The position numbers and the translations under genes were made by a program. A stretch of DNA of 64,000 nucleotides from Progne subis subis (taxonomy: Eukaryota > Chordata > Aves > Passeriformes > Hirundinidae), in NCBI GenBank assembly GCA_022316685.1, contig JAKJHU010000039.1, positions 2,976,001 to 3,040,000 of the forward strand, written 5' to 3'. The notes beneath the pieces are model-generated. The model was not told where the DNA came from, made no database searches, and worked only from the letters and a program-made list of their open reading frames with translations. The stretch's first letter is position 1. Each line of letters starts with the position of its first letter. Positions 52,301-62,341 of the stretch are shown here, in pieces.

Positions 52301-53143
52301 CTTTCTGCAGCCCTTGTGATGAATTCTGCAGAGGTAATTCTCTGATGCACTCCCCTCTCCCTCCTGCTCTATGGCTTCCTGCCTCCAGTCATCATCATGT
52401 ATACTCACGACATAGAGAAAGCAAGTGGTTCCAGACCAGTAAATTAAAATCTTAACTCAAAAAACAGAGCCTGATCTTACAGATGAACAAAGAAAAAGGC
52501 AGGAATAATTTTGGGAAGATTAGAAGAAATTATAGGGATAAATAAATTTCCAAGAGGAAAATTTTTCCCAAGTGGAGGAAAGAATATTAAGAAGCAAAAT
52601 ACAAGAAAGTGGGACATCAAAAATTGAGAAAAACAATGCAACAAGTTGGATCTTCTCTGAAAGTTACTCCTCTGTTTTCACATTACATGTACTCAGCATA
52701 CCCAAGAACTTCCAAAGGCTACTAAAATGGATTACTGTCAAAACAGTGGCTTTGGAACACCTAATATTAACAGAAGTCACCACTCAGCTCCAGTCTTGAA
52801 TAAAGGCTCAGAAAAGTCCAGTATTTCATTTCTGGTCAAAAGCAAAGAGTTTTTGGTAGACCAAAAGCAGCTTGCTCATGTGACATGATCTGTGGGAAAA
52901 CCAGAAACTCAACTGCAATGTACACAAATCAGAATTATCGAGATGTATGATTCACAGAAGTTACTGGCTTTTAAAGGAATTCAGAATAATATAAGAAATT
53001 AATTTCTACAATACTTCCATATATTAATATAACTTACCAGGAGGTACAGGTGGAGGAAAACCAGGAAACTGTGGAGGTGGGATCCCAGGCGGAAGCGTTG
53101 GGATTCCCATTGGAGGGCGATTCAAATGAGGTGGAAAAGACAT
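28233..53143 (-). CDS. RBM25: RNA-binding motif protein 25, complete coding sequence in 18 exons
   Basis: Nuclear splicing regulator that associates with U1 snRNP and binds exonic enhancers (known for the family, for example BCL2L1 5' splice-site choice). Eighteen coding exons sum to 2,514 nt: 837 codons plus TAA, against 843 aa in human. Order: Pro-rich N-terminus (1-52, MSFPPHLNRPPMG), RRM (about 87-165, with RNP2-like VFVGNI and RNP1 QAFGFCEY at 128-135), basic linker (KKKKEKKED), a long Arg/Glu and Arg/Asp mixed-charge repeat (about 300-450), helical Glu/Arg-rich segments, an acidic EEEEE tract with an IKQEPESEE sumoylation-like motif, and a C-terminal PWI domain (about 745-837, PWI at 767-769). 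The start is the conserved MSFPP ATG at 53141-53143. All introns are GT-AG except intron 15, which has a GC donor. The gene is intact and runs toward PSEN1 from its own CpG island. Confidence 0.98.
29387..29434 (-). CDS. RBM25: RBM25 exon 18 (codons 792-807)
   Basis: 48 nt, phase 0 at both ends, acceptor TTCTTTCAG, donor ATG|GTAAGC. It encodes VMAHSSPQSILDDVAM. A solo LTR begins only 46 intronic bases upstream of its acceptor. Confidence 0.96.
29481..30137 (+). mobile_element. Solo LTR of an endogenous retrovirus with 5-bp target duplication
   Basis: A 657-bp element starting TG and ending CA, flanked by ACCCT on both sides (29476-29480 and 30138-30142). The text (TGTCTCAGGGTGACTTTATG at the start, a CAGCGCCGGAGGGACTGGGA block inside) resembles an LTR family I associate with songbirds. 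There is no internal retroviral sequence. It lies in RBM25 intron 17, antisense to the gene, 46 bases from exon 18's acceptor. Confidence 0.88.
30783..30881 (-). CDS. RBM25: RBM25 exon 17 (codons 759-791): PWI motif
   Basis: 99 nt, phase 0 at both ends, acceptor TTTCCCAG, donor AAG|GTTCGT. It encodes TLMERRIRPWINKKIIEYIG, then EEEATLVDFVCSK. The Pro-Trp-Ile signature is at residues 767-769. Confidence 0.96.
31332..31606 (-). CDS. RBM25: RBM25 exon 16 (codons 667-758): NLS-like region and start of PWI
   Basis: 275 nt, acceptor GGTTGTAG, donor TCA|GTAAGT. It contains AVKRKKLAVDSVFNKFDDED, DVPRKRKLVP and EKRKHIKSLIEKIPTAKPEL, then FAYPLDWSIVDS. Confidence 0.96.
32403..32727 (-). CDS. RBM25: RBM25 exon 15 (codons 559-667): acidic tract
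   Basis: 325 nt, acceptor TTGTAG. It starts MEQEAERRRQPQIKQEPESE, then Glu runs, then a Ser/Pro-rich stretch (ISSAPSVSSASGNATPNTPG) and IGLSLKLG. It leaves through the non-canonical donor TTGG|GCAAGT. Confidence 0.95.
33082..33232 (-). CDS. RBM25: RBM25 exon 14 (codons 508-558)
   Basis: 151 nt, acceptor TTTTGTAG, donor AGG|GTGAGT. It encodes GSALQKRLRDREKEMEADER and ends AEGHPDPDAELQR, a predicted charged helix. Confidence 0.96.
33935..34008 (-). CDS. RBM25: RBM25 exon 13 (codons 484-508)
   Basis: 74 nt, acceptor TTGCAG, donor ATAG|GTATGT. It encodes AKEAKRLKEFLEDYDDDRDD, then PKYY. Confidence 0.96.
35593..35682 (-). CDS. RBM25: RBM25 exon 12 (codons 454-483)
   Basis: 90 nt, phase 0 at both ends, acceptor TTGCAG, donor ATG|GTAAGG. 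It encodes RLKNWEIRERKKSREYEKEA, then EREEERRREM. Confidence 0.96.
35986..36196 (-). CDS. RBM25: RBM25 exon 11 (codons 383-453): Arg/Glu repeat, part 2
   Basis: 211 nt, acceptor CCTTCAG, donor GAG|GTAGGT. About 20 tandem RE dipeptides are followed by DKKRDREEDEEDAYERRKLE and KEAAYQE. On the plus strand it is a cytosine/thymine-rich block of repeating CCGTTCTC-type units. Confidence 0.95.
37044..37324 (-). CDS. RBM25: RBM25 exon 10 (codons 290-383): Arg/Glu and Arg/Asp repeat, part 1
   Basis: 281 nt, acceptor GTTTTTAG, donor CAAG|GTAAAT. It starts KLEEEKGKKEKERQEIEKER and continues as an almost pure alternation of RE and RD dipeptides, ending near RSSDRNKDRSRS. The RNA is low-complexity, so repeat length may vary between individuals or be mis-assembled. 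Confidence 0.95.
38516..38530 (-). CDS. RBM25: Candidate 15-nt microexon of RBM25 (KNTNQ)
   Basis: On the minus strand, GTTCTCTGGTCTCTGTGCCT then ATGGCAG precede AAGAACACTAATCAG, followed by GTAAGATT. The acceptor has UCUC and UGC elements, the donor is strong, and the exon enters and leaves in phase 0 between exons 9 and 10. It would insert KNTNQ between DTHK and KLEEEK. There is no expression evidence. Confidence 0.4.
39280..39414 (-). other. RBM25: Candidate cassette (poison) exon in RBM25 intron 9
   Basis: Strong donor CTCAAG|GTAAGATT after 39280. Possible acceptors start the exon at 39414, 39411, 39347 or 39323. From the first two, the frame entering from exon 9 meets TAA within 20 codons. 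From the others the exon (68 or 44 nt) shifts exon 10 out of frame. The segment is GC- and CpG-richer than the surrounding intron, suggesting constraint. Confidence 0.35.
40894..40977 (-). CDS. RBM25: RBM25 exon 9 (codons 262-289)
   Basis: 84 nt, phase 0 at both ends, acceptor TTTTTTTAG, donor AAG|GTAGTA. It encodes EDINAIEMEEDKRDLISREI, then SKFRDTHK. Confidence 0.96.
41229..41282 (-). CDS. RBM25: RBM25 exon 8 (codons 244-261)
   Basis: 54 nt, phase 0 at both ends, encoding IFRRFPVAPLIPYPLITK. The donor is the weaker AAG|GTTCGT. The acceptor TTTTCCGCAG is repeated inside the exon 11 nt downstream. Confidence 0.93.
41424..41678. mobile_element. Candidate MITE-like DNA transposon with terminal inverted repeats
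   Basis: AACCTCGCTAATTC at 41424-41437 and its exact complement GAATTAGCGAGGTT at 41665-41678 bound 255 bases. A further inverted copy, CTCGCTAATTCGCA (41614-41627), pairs with TGCGAATTAGCGAG (41662-41675). The repeat sequence suggests a pogo/Tigger-type element, but the family name is a guess and no clear TA duplication was found. Confidence 0.5.
43471..43653 (-). CDS. RBM25: RBM25 exon 7 (codons 183-243): acidic then basic linker
   Basis: 183 nt, phase 0 at both ends, acceptor TCCTTAG, donor GAC|GTATGT. It encodes NSRPETTNDDDEALDEETKR through IEVLIREYSSELNAPSQESD to PRKKKKEKKED. Confidence 0.96.
43755..43875. repeat. A/C-rich low-complexity block
   Basis: About 120 bases almost free of G and T, in RBM25 intron 6 just outside exon 7. 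The sense RNA strand is therefore G/U-rich and lies upstream of exon 7's acceptor. Confidence 0.7.
46292..46452 (-). CDS. RBM25: RBM25 exon 6 (codons 129-182): RRM RNP1 and end
   Basis: 161 nt, acceptor TTTCAG, donor AATGGG|GTATGT. It encodes AFGFCEYKEPDSTLRALRLL and continues to AQLDEWKAKKKASNG. Confidence 0.97.
46583..46609. repeat. Perfect 11-bp inverted repeat with 5-nt loop
   Basis: AACTCAAAGTT, loop CACTC, AACTTTGAGTT, in RBM25 intron 5, about 130 bases upstream of exon 6's acceptor. Confidence 0.95.
46676..46835 (+). mobile_element. CR1 3'-end fragment
   Basis: Contains GGTTGGATGGGGCTCTGAGC, AACCTGATCTAGTTGAAGAT, TTGGACTAGATGAACTTTAA and GGTCCCTTCCAACTC, the conserved CR1 3' region, with a decayed terminal repeat. 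Antisense to RBM25 in intron 5. Confidence 0.85.
47170..47340 (+). mobile_element. Possible old CR1-like remnant
   Basis: Pieces such as CAATAGGAAGGGTAAATTTT and TTGGAAGCGACTTGT have the layout of the region upstream of the CR1 3' end, but identity is low. It could be chance. Confidence 0.3.
47601..47658 (-). CDS. RBM25: RBM25 exon 5 (codons 110-129): RRM beta2
   Basis: 58 nt, acceptor ATTGCAG, donor CAAG|GTAACT. It encodes KCGLVLSWKRVQGASGKLQ. Confidence 0.97.
47969..48139 (-). CDS. RBM25: RBM25 exon 4 (codons 53-109): first half of RRM
   Basis: 171 nt, phase 0 at both ends, acceptor TTTATAG, donor GTAAGT. It contains VSMVGKHLG and TTTVFVGNISEKASDMLIRQ, the beta1/RNP2 strand and helix 1 of the RRM. 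Exon skipping would be frame-neutral but would break the RRM. Confidence 0.97.
49387..49436 (-). CDS. RBM25: RBM25 exon 3 (codons 36-52)
   Basis: 50 nt between TTTCGCAG and GTAAGT. It encodes TPMIPVPMGIMAPAPT and joins exon 2 through a Gly codon. Confidence 0.95.
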
Positions 53144-53158
53144 TCTTGCAGTCACAAT
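53038..53158 (-). CDS. RBM25: RBM25 exon 2: start codon, codons 1-36
   Basis: Acceptor TTTGACAG before 53158, 15 nt of 5'UTR, ATG at 53143-53141, donor CCTG|GTAAGT. The peptide is a Pro/Phe-rich run (MSFPPHLNRPPMGIPTLPPG and on). Confidence 0.97.
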
Positions 53159-56100
53159 CTGTCAAAGAGACAAAAGGAAACTTGTACCAGTCAGTTCCCA
53201 AATGTGAATTACAAAAGCAGTGAAGTGGTAAGTGTCCATAATTATTTGAAATTTTTGTATGGACACTCAACTACTAAAACTATTTTTTTCAGGGTTTTTT
53301 TTCCTCAGCTATTCATTATGTTACAGATGTAGTAGAAGTTTTCATTCTCAATAAAAACAGCACTTCTAAAGAAGTGTTTCAGAATGAAATAAAAAACAAA
53401 GCTATATCTGACTCCTCATACCAATAAAGAGCATTTAACAGTTTGTAGAGTTTCTTGAAAATAAAACTATCTTTGCATTATTCGAAAGCAAAACTGATCT
53501 TGTAAGACATTCTCAGTAAAGCAAGTAGTTCTGTTGTACAAGAAATGATCAAACACAATACAACTGTAGAACAAGATACCAGAAAGAACTGGGACACCAC
53601 AATGCTCAGCATTAATGGGATTTGAATTTAAGATGACATTGTGGAGATTCTCAAATTCCAGTAGAGACGACAGTTAAAAGCTTGAAAGAGGGTTCTGCGA
53701 TCTAATTTTAACTCCCCAGTCCCCAAACCTCCTAGAGCACAACTTGGACATAAGCCCATGAGCTGAATGTCAACATGCTCCCATAGAGAATAAAGATCAT
53801 TTCAAACACCATTTTCTATTCATATTATTATTTTACATGAATATTAGTGACCCTGAAACAGACATCAGCCAGTCAAAATACACTCAAGACCACCCTTTAT
53901 ACAACAAAGGCATTCATTCTTGCTTTCAGAATTGTTTCAGTAACCTTACACAGTCCAGTCTTCCCAGAGGGCTGGCCCTCAGTTCATAAAAAACCAAAAC
54001 TGGTTATAATATTACTGCTAAGCATGTACCTACATTCACAGTGCAGTGAGGAAGCATTGGAGAAGTTCACACACAGCAGCTCATGTGGATATGAATCACA
54101 AAGACACCGTATCACAAGTGACAAGAACCCAGTACGCTGTCAGCAGAAACGTTTGCGTTTCTCATTGGACTCTACAGACTGCCTTACAACCTACGGTGTC
54201 AGATCTGCACCGCAACTGCTTCCAAACAGGCAACCATGACTCAAAACTGAAGCAAGGCTGTCTGGAGAAACAGAATTATGGTAAGCAAAATTCTGATACA
54301 TACAACAGAACTGTAGATTGTAATATGCTTTCTTCAAGGCAGGAGCACAATGGCACTAAATGCACAAGGAATGGAAAAAAAGTTTTGCTGGACACAGATG
54401 TACCTTCCAGACTTGTTTAAGAGCAAGTATTAGTCTTAAATACTGGAAGTAAAAGATAGCATCAGTACTCTACCATAATAGTGTGTACACCTGAAAGATC
54501 TGAAAAAATTCTAATAGCAGAATCACATAGAAAAACTTTATTCCCTCAGATTCCAGAAACAACTCTGAGCGATAAATGTATATAGTGGACTGGAAAGGCT
54601 GAAATAGAAACCCAAACGTATTTGGTAATACCTTCTAACATCAGAACTTACTTATTCTGGTCTAAGAACACATATATAGCCCTATCACATAATCCATCCA
54701 AGGAAACATTTACAACTACATCAATTCCACAAGGTATGTGATGAGGGCATTCATTAATTGGCCCCAAGGGTATTTATCAATATCTCACAAGGCAAAACAA
54801 TGGACACTCCTGTGACACAAGGTCTAAGATGGTAGGAGAAATAAGAGAGCAAATGCAAACATTTTTCCAACAGCTCAGTAAAGCTTTTATGCAATTTAAT
54901 AGACATAAAACCTTCCAGCCCTTTTAGAATCCTTATACCTAAGAACACATTTCCTTTCTGCAATTCCTGAATTTTTAGAACTGTATAGGCAAAGAAAAGC
55001 AGCAAATACATATGCCATTTTATTTTTCTATAAGTTGCTTATTGTCTTCGTCAGACTACATGTACATCAGCTGACATTAATCTAGAATACAGAAGTTGTA
55101 TGTTATGGAAGGGAACAGAACTCCCTTATCCACCTTGGTATCACTACTTGAAACTTTCACATGTAAAAAAAATAGCCAATGGAAAACACACAAAATTAAG
55201 ATCTTTAAGGCTCTCAGTTCTTATCTACATTTCAAGCTGATAAACAACTGGATACAATTCAAAGCTGTTTTGGGGCAGATGGTACAACCAATAAGCTACT
55301 GGGTCTGAAATGGTTCTAAACAGGCTACAACAGAGTTGCACCATCAGAGGTCCCTAAGATGTTAAGGCATGGTCTGTTAAACATATAAGAACAATTGGGG
55401 AAGTAAATTTCCAGGCTGCCTGTAGATGCAATCCCTCCTCTCGCACTGATAAGCACTTTATCTGAGCCATCATTTTGGAGACGCCAACAAGAAAAGCCTG
55501 GGCACTAAGACGTGAACCAGTTCTTTGGATTAAAAGATGCTGGAACATACCATACCCAGTGGGTATTATATATGCACAGAGAAGGAACTGTTTGGTTGAG
55601 CTGGTTTTTTTTAATAATTTAAATTTAAAAAAGCAAAGATTTAGCAGTCAACAAAGTTACTGTTGCTGCATTAAAGGAGAAAGGCAGTAAGAAGAGAACA
55701 AACTTAGTCCTTCAATCTCTCCGGCGGACGAGGAACACATTGTTACACACAGGGCTTCAACAGCCCATTTCTCCCCCCACCCCCCATATTTGTACAATTA
55801 CCTTCACAGCAGCTAGAAAGCTGCCCTGTTACTGACTTAATTCATACATGGACCAATCCTAGCAACTCGGCTGCCTGTGGCATTTAAGATCAAAACTGAG
55901 GAAAGCCTTGGTCTCTTTCACACTACTGTTTAACTACTAATGGCAAAGCAGCAGAGGGAACAGTTTAATTCTGTTTCTGTTATGAAAGCTGTGAGGATCA
56001 AGATACCAGGAGTGAAATTGCTCACTGGAGAAGTGAGAGATCTGGATGAGGGAGGAAGATGCACCCAAGATGCTACAATGAAGGGAACTGCATAGCACAT

Positions 56101-59100
56101 TATTTTCGATCAGGAGCTAGAGAACACACTGCAAACATATAGAGCACACACCGTAAACATACATACTCCTCCAACAGTCAGAAGGGCTCTGCATCAAATT
56201 TCTAAGCAACTATGAATCAAAGATTAGGTATGAAAAGTTAGGAGACGCTAAGTTGGATCTATGCAGAACACACTTGCAGACATCTCAGGAACAGCATCTT
56301 GAACTTCTCTGCAGACTGTCTTCCTACCCTGCCAGTACAGTTCAGCAATCAATTTCTGATGCATTTACTGTGATCTCAGGAATGTACATGGTGATCTTCC
56401 AACTTCCCCAATTTACTAAATTATCTAAGTAAGAAATGAAACAGTCCTGACATATTTTTAAAACCTCAGCTGACTTACAGAAGTATCACCTCTACTGAAA
56501 CTGAACGTAAGTAGCATTCTTGACAGCTGCAGTTTAATTAGCAGCTCCCTAAGCAAGAGTTTAACTTGTGTGAATGTTACAGTGGTCACAAAAATACAGC
56601 AGAAAGAAAATCACTGATCAACTGGCCTGACACCACTCAAAATACTGAAATAATGATATCTTCACCTCCCAAAGTGATGGATTTATGTTAGGTCTCAAAA
56701 GTGCAGCCGCCAAGCAATACAACAGGAACAAGTCTCTTAAACAAAACTAATGGGAGTTGAGACCCTAACATCCACAGTACATGTTTTGGGGAGGCCCACC
56801 CCACTAAAACAAATACCAGTAGTTAGGTATGAATGCATTTTTGAATGTATTTTCATCCAAAAGGGACCCAGCTTATCCACTAGAACAGCACAAACCAACG
56901 TGAAATAAGCTTCCTAAGTGATGACGACTGGGAGACTTCCTTCAAGAGCACACCCTTGATCCAAGTGAACATGATAACATAGGTGCACACTTCACTAGCC
57001 TTGAGCAATTTCTCTAAGCTGCACATTAATTATATCATGAATGGCAAAACACCTAAGTTTATGCAGACCCAGCTCAAAAACAGCCTGAGCTACTAAGGAA
57101 AGTGCTACATAAACACAGCTATAATATTCCAGGTTCAACTTTGGCCCAGAGGGAACTCAAGTTGCTTTCTACACTGCACTTCCGACTTACGTCCTGATGG
57201 AACCAAGCAACATGCAGAGCAATGTGCACCAAAGTTCTGAAACTTGGAGAGAGTACAGGGATATCCATGTGGTTCTAAGGTTTGGTAAAATCCATTGAGA
57301 CTAGTTAATCCTGTCATGGTGACATCCCTGGTGGGAGGGAGTTTTGTCCACCAAGAGCATGATGGCTCTGGTTTACAACTAAGCAAGTGCAGAGAGCTGG
57401 CCTTATGGCTGGAATCAAGTGTTTAAATCCACACAGAATTCACAAGTACTACAAAACAAGGGTCACCATCACTCAAACACTGCTTCTCTGTTCTTTATCA
57501 TCTCTGACTCCTAGAAGTCCCAGTAAGAGGGGACTGGGATTGTACTGGTCTGGCTACACTGTTAACACAGTAATTACTTTTTACATCATAGTATTCTTTT
57601 AACCTTCTGTTTCACTGACCCCATTTTTTTTAAATACAGGGGTGAAGGGATTTGTCAAAGCAGAATGTAAATTCAATAAAAATTGCTGGTAACGAAAGTA
57701 TTTTAAATTGACAATTCCATCATCTACTCAGAGCAGCATCATAATTCTACCAGTGTCACAGGATCAATATCCTTAGTATTTCTGTTTACACGTCAGAAAC
57801 TTTGTTTAGAAACTTGCAAAACATCTTAACCAACTTCAAAGCAGTGAAGTTCCTCATGAAGTTACAATACTTACTAGTGTTAGACTAAACAAAGTTAAAA
57901 CTGACAGCAAAACCCCTCCAGTCTCAATGCACAAACAAACTAACAAACTTCATGTGTTTCAAGCATACATGAGGTGTCATAGCAAGTGACAGTATGGCGG
58001 ATCTAGTTTGATTTAATTTTATCTGATTTTAACTTCCTTTCAGTATTTTCCCAAAACACTTCTGCATCACAAAAAGTCTGTACCCTTAGTCTAGAACAAA
58101 TTGCACAACACAGCTGTGCAGGCTGAAAAAAACATATGCAACAAACCCATCTGTTAAAGTCAGTACTATCACACAGGCTTGTGCATTGGTCTCTGCACCA
58201 TGGGTGGATATTTAAGCCATTGTGTTGGAAAAACATCTTCCTCATTTGTCACCCAACAAAGGTGCTGTTTATATTGCTTGTCATCAAAAACAAAGCTCTC
58301 TAAAAGAAAAATCTTCTATTCCAAGCCAACTGGTTTCCTCAGGGAAAATGACCACTTTCTCAGACCCTTAAGAGTTTTCTCCAAAATGGCCTGCAAGCTA
58401 AGCAAGATTTAAATGTTTAACACAACAGACATGAGGAGAGATTAAATATATTATAGATTTCTTAAGTTAAGAACAAAACACCAGTACTTGCTCTAGCTTG
58501 CTTTTCAGAGGTGATCTAGAAAGACTTCAGTAACTGCTGTGGAATAGTTGCATCCCATATTGAAGCAACACAAAAAGCAATGTGTTTGCCCAAACAAAGC
58601 CTCAATCCAAAAGCCCTTTAAGTAGGGATCCATTAAGTATGTCATCAGAACTTTAAGATACTTAATTCCTAATTCTGTGCCTCTGCACCCATATAAAGTC
58701 CTGGTTAGTGAAATAAGTGATTTTCCATTCTAACTTGGCTATTGACTCATCCCAAAACAGAAACATGGCTGTGGCCTTACAACACTTACATGAATGGGCA
58801 CTCAGAGGCAGAGAAGCAGGCAAACGCACAGCTCTCTGATCAATACCACTCCGTTACAGGAAAGCAAGAAACTCTCCTATTCTTCCTTCTAATTTGCTCT
58901 GGACTCCCTCCCCAAATGCTGATGCAATAACAAGTAAGGCTTTCCTGCCACACACAAAAAAAGAACAAAATTCAGTGTGCATGTATTCTATTCTGAAAGG
59001 ACTAAGAAATATAAATTTTTTGAAGGCTCGCTTTCTCTAAAGCCGTTTAAAACTTAAAAAAAAACCCAAAAAACCAACCAAACAACAACAACAACAAAAC

Positions 59101-59786
59101 AAACAAACAAAAAAACCAAACAAAACCATTAGCTGTGTTCAGAATACTTCCTGTGTTTAAACAAAAAACTCTCCTTCAGGCAGACAAAGGTCGTTTTCTT
59201 CAGCGGAAAAAGACATCATGAGAAAAACACGCTGCGTGCACATTACAACGGCTACTGACACGGATGAATCACTTCTGATGATTACACGCACGACCTGCTA
59301 ACACGTGTTTTAAGATGACCACCCCAATCCACACTAAGGACAAAATCTTCCCTGACGCAATACGTCGCGTTTCCTGGGGTGATCGGTTTCCCCCGACGTA
59401 CAAAAGTAAAAATCCCACCCACAGTCCGAGGCGGCCGGGGAGCAGCGTAGGGCGCCAGCAAAGTTCCGCGCAGCTCCTCGACCCGGGCGTGCGACGAGCT
59501 CCCCTCGCTTCCCGCGGGGCGGCCGCCGTCCCTCCCGCCAGGGTCGGCGGAATGGACTCCCACGCGTCCCAGCGGGAGAGGAAGCGAACGGGCCTCGCGA
59601 GCACCGCCCCGAGGCCGCTCGCCCGCTCCACGCCCCGTCCAGGCCCGAGCCGCCTTCCCAGCGAGCGCCCGCCGCGGCCCAATGGCCTCGGCCCGGCCCC
59701 GGCCGTGCCTCCGCCCAGTGGGTGGCCGGGGAGCCACCGCCGCGCGCCCCCCCTCCCCGATCCCCCCGCAGCCCCCCGGTTCTCAC
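53159..59786. other. RBM25 intron 1
   Basis: 6.6 kb first intron. Only simple repeats are recognised. The last 500 bases next to exon 1 (59,200-59,786) become CpG-rich as the island begins. Confidence 0.65.
59045..59127. repeat. A/C-rich simple repeat
   Basis: CAACAA, CAAAACAAAC and related units in RBM25 intron 1. Confidence 0.8.
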
Positions 59787-60095
59787 CCCTCGGCTGCAGA
59801 GCAGGGCGGGGATGGCGCGGGGGAGGCGCTGGGCCGGCTGAGGCCCCGCTAGGCCGCGAACACACCGCGCCGAGCCGCTGCCGCCGCGCCGCGCGGGGTC
59901 ATGTGACCCGCCTCTTCCGCCAGCGGCCCGGCGTGCACCGCGCCGCGCCACCACAGAGGCGGCGGTGCCAGAGCGCCCCCGCTCGCGCCCGGGCACTAAC
60001 GCGGCCGACCATAGAGCGGCGGCAGGCAGAAGGGCAGGAGGGAGAGAATGGGCATGCGCACCGCCGCCATCTTTAGTGTGGGCGGGCGGCGCGCG
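59787..60095 (-). promoter_or_regulatory. RBM25: RBM25 promoter and probable non-coding exon 1
   Basis: Core of a CpG island (about 59,440-60,340). A minus-strand donor CGAGGG|GTGAGA ends the likely exon 1 at 59787, and exon 2's acceptor is at 53158. NRF1-like GCATGCGCA (60052-60060) and the YY1-type element AAGATGGCGGCGG on the minus strand (60061-60073) lie at the presumed start site. YY1 elements of this form usually sit just downstream of the TSS in the sense orientation, which puts the TSS near 60,080-60,100. The start coordinate is inferred. Confidence 0.65.
60052..60073 (-). promoter_or_regulatory. Adjacent NRF1 and YY1 motifs
   Basis: TGCGCATGC (NRF1 half-palindrome) immediately followed by the CCGCCGCCATCTT block (YY1 on the minus strand). 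This is typical of TATA-less housekeeping promoters. Confidence 0.6.
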
Positions 60096-62202
60096 GCCGT
60101 GACCCGGCCCGCAGCTCCGCCATGTCGAGGTCAAGTGCCGCCGCTCGGGGCTGGGGCGGCTGGGAACGCTTCCGGAACGCTTCTAGAAAGCCTCTGGCTA
60201 TGGGTAACACGGAGCCGTGCCTGTCTGTTAGCCCTCCTGGCCTCCTCAGCCAGCCAGGCCAGGCTGAGCTGCGACCCGCCCGTGACTGGTCGGGACGGGC
60301 TGTACTGCAGGCAGAGAATCCCCTCCCTTGACCCGCTGCCCGCATTGCTTGGGATGCAGCCCAGGATACAACTGGCTTTCTGGTTCTGTCTGATGTAAAA
60401 GACCTAAGGATTTACACGGCAAAAAGTGCCAACACTAGCGTCTTAGGCAGCTGTATGCTCATCAGAGAGATGTCACACTGCTGTTGGGCCTAGCCATGGT
60501 CTACAACTGGTTGTTTTCCTGACCTACTTCCAGCATTTAGATTACATTAAGAGACAGTTTTCAATGTGACATGCACAACAGTAATTGCTGTCGTTACACT
60601 ACTGGTGGCAAGGAGTTGCAAACAGAAAGAGGAAGTGACTGAGTGAAAAGAACCGTGATCTTACTGATTATTATGAGCTAGACCACAAAATGAACATATG
60701 TGCATAAAGCTGTTTAAAAACTGCTGGATTAGCTAAGGAAAAAAAGAAAAGAAAAGTATTATATTTTCTGTTGTTTAAAGAAAAGTGCTCGAAAGACAAA
60801 TCAAATGACAAAATTTTCACCTGTAGACCAACTTCTTCAGTACAAAGCAGATTAAAACTATCTGGCTGATGTCATATGTGCTACTGAACAGCCAGCAATT
60901 GCGCTGGAACTAAGCTCCTGTTCGTCACTTGCTTTACAAGATGATGTGTAAGGGTAAATATTTTAGCAGTAGCAGATTTAAGAAATACTTCAAGTTTGAA
61001 TGCAATTCTTTCCCCTCACCAGAAACAGCATTTTTACTTTTCATTAATTACAGCTTATTCCAAACAGCTGGTGTATCTCCCTCGAGCTAATACAAAATTA
61101 GTAACTACAATACTGACTACTGTTACTATTTAAATTCATTTATAAGCATACCTAGGAAAACCAAGGAAAAAGAGAAAGGGCATAATAAAAATTTTCAGAA
61201 TCTTTTCTGTGTTGTCTCAGACAACAACAGCTCAGCTTAAAAAAGAAATGTGAAACTGACTTGTACTGCTGTAATAAGTTTTTATTTACAGGAAACATTG
61301 CAAAGGCTTTGCTCATGTACACGTTCATTATTTTTTTAGCCAAAGAAATAGGCTATTTTGCATTTATTCTTCCTACACAAATCAACTGAAGCTTTCTGTA
61401 TCCTTCTTAATCAAGGAAGATTAGCAGCAGAAGCATCCCGTAAATGTAGCTGCTTTCTTGTCTTTACTGTTTCTGTTATGGGACTTGAGAATTACTCCCC
61501 TCTAGTGCCTATATTATCTTCCTGCCTTTCAGTTATGTGACTGAGATCCCTTTTCCAGGTACTGATCAAAGTTCATGTTCTTTAGTTCTCACTGCAAACT
61601 CCAGAGGTTCGTGCTCAAGCCAATCAATGAAGATTGCAGTACATGGCTTTTAACATTAAGGGGTTTTTTGTCTGCCAATTGGCTTGTATTTCAAGCATGA
61701 GAAATCGTCCCAAAAATGTTAGGCAGCACCTCAGGGTACAGAGGTCAAATTGTTTCTAGATTATGCACTTTAAACATTTTATATGCATTTTTTCTTCCCT
61801 TCCTCATATCCTTTAATTGCTCCCTCTATCACATTACCAATCCAAATAGAGTCACTTAGAGGAAGATCCCTTAGATGCCAGACTCATTGATCTTGTTCCT
61901 TTTCTCCTCTGAATAGCACTGTGAGATTTAACAGTTTCTATCTCATATGTATTAGTTATGTTCATTATTCAGGATTTTTTCAGTCTGAAGACATTTGGTT
62001 CACCAAAATTTTATTCTTTTAGATGTCAGTCTATTTTGTCAATCTTTTAAATTAATCTTTTATGCAAAATACTGAGTGAAAATACATTATCGCAACAGCA
62101 TGAAAAAGATCAGGGAAGAGAGTTATTGTGCCAGTCTTCAGTCATTCATCATCACTAAACTGCATCAAAGAAAAATAATTAAATCATGTATATGCCTAAG
62201 CA

Positions 62203-62213
62203 AATATATATAA

Positions 62214-62260
<47 letters not shown>
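62203..62260. repeat. AT-rich microsatellite (TA)n with TAAATA units
   Basis: About 58 bases of alternating TA and ATAAAT repeats in the RBM25-ZFYVE1 spacer. Confidence 0.95.
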
Positions 62261-62263
<3 letters not shown>

Positions 62264-62341
62264 CAGTCTAGTATAACAAAAGCAATTCAGCAATACGCTT
62301 GAATTCTGAGTGGGCCTTGGTCACTCCTTGTGTTAGAAAAT

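Larger units (their letters stand above)
43654..53037. other. RBM25 introns 6-2
   Basis: A/C-rich block by exon 7, a purine-rich plus-strand block at about 44,500-44,690, CR1 fragments and a hairpin in intron 5, and a T-run at 50,220. No independent gene supported. Confidence 0.6.

Noticed and set aside
59269..60398. Long ORFs of 150-266 codons on both strands
   Set aside because: Same GC-driven artefact in the RBM25 island.
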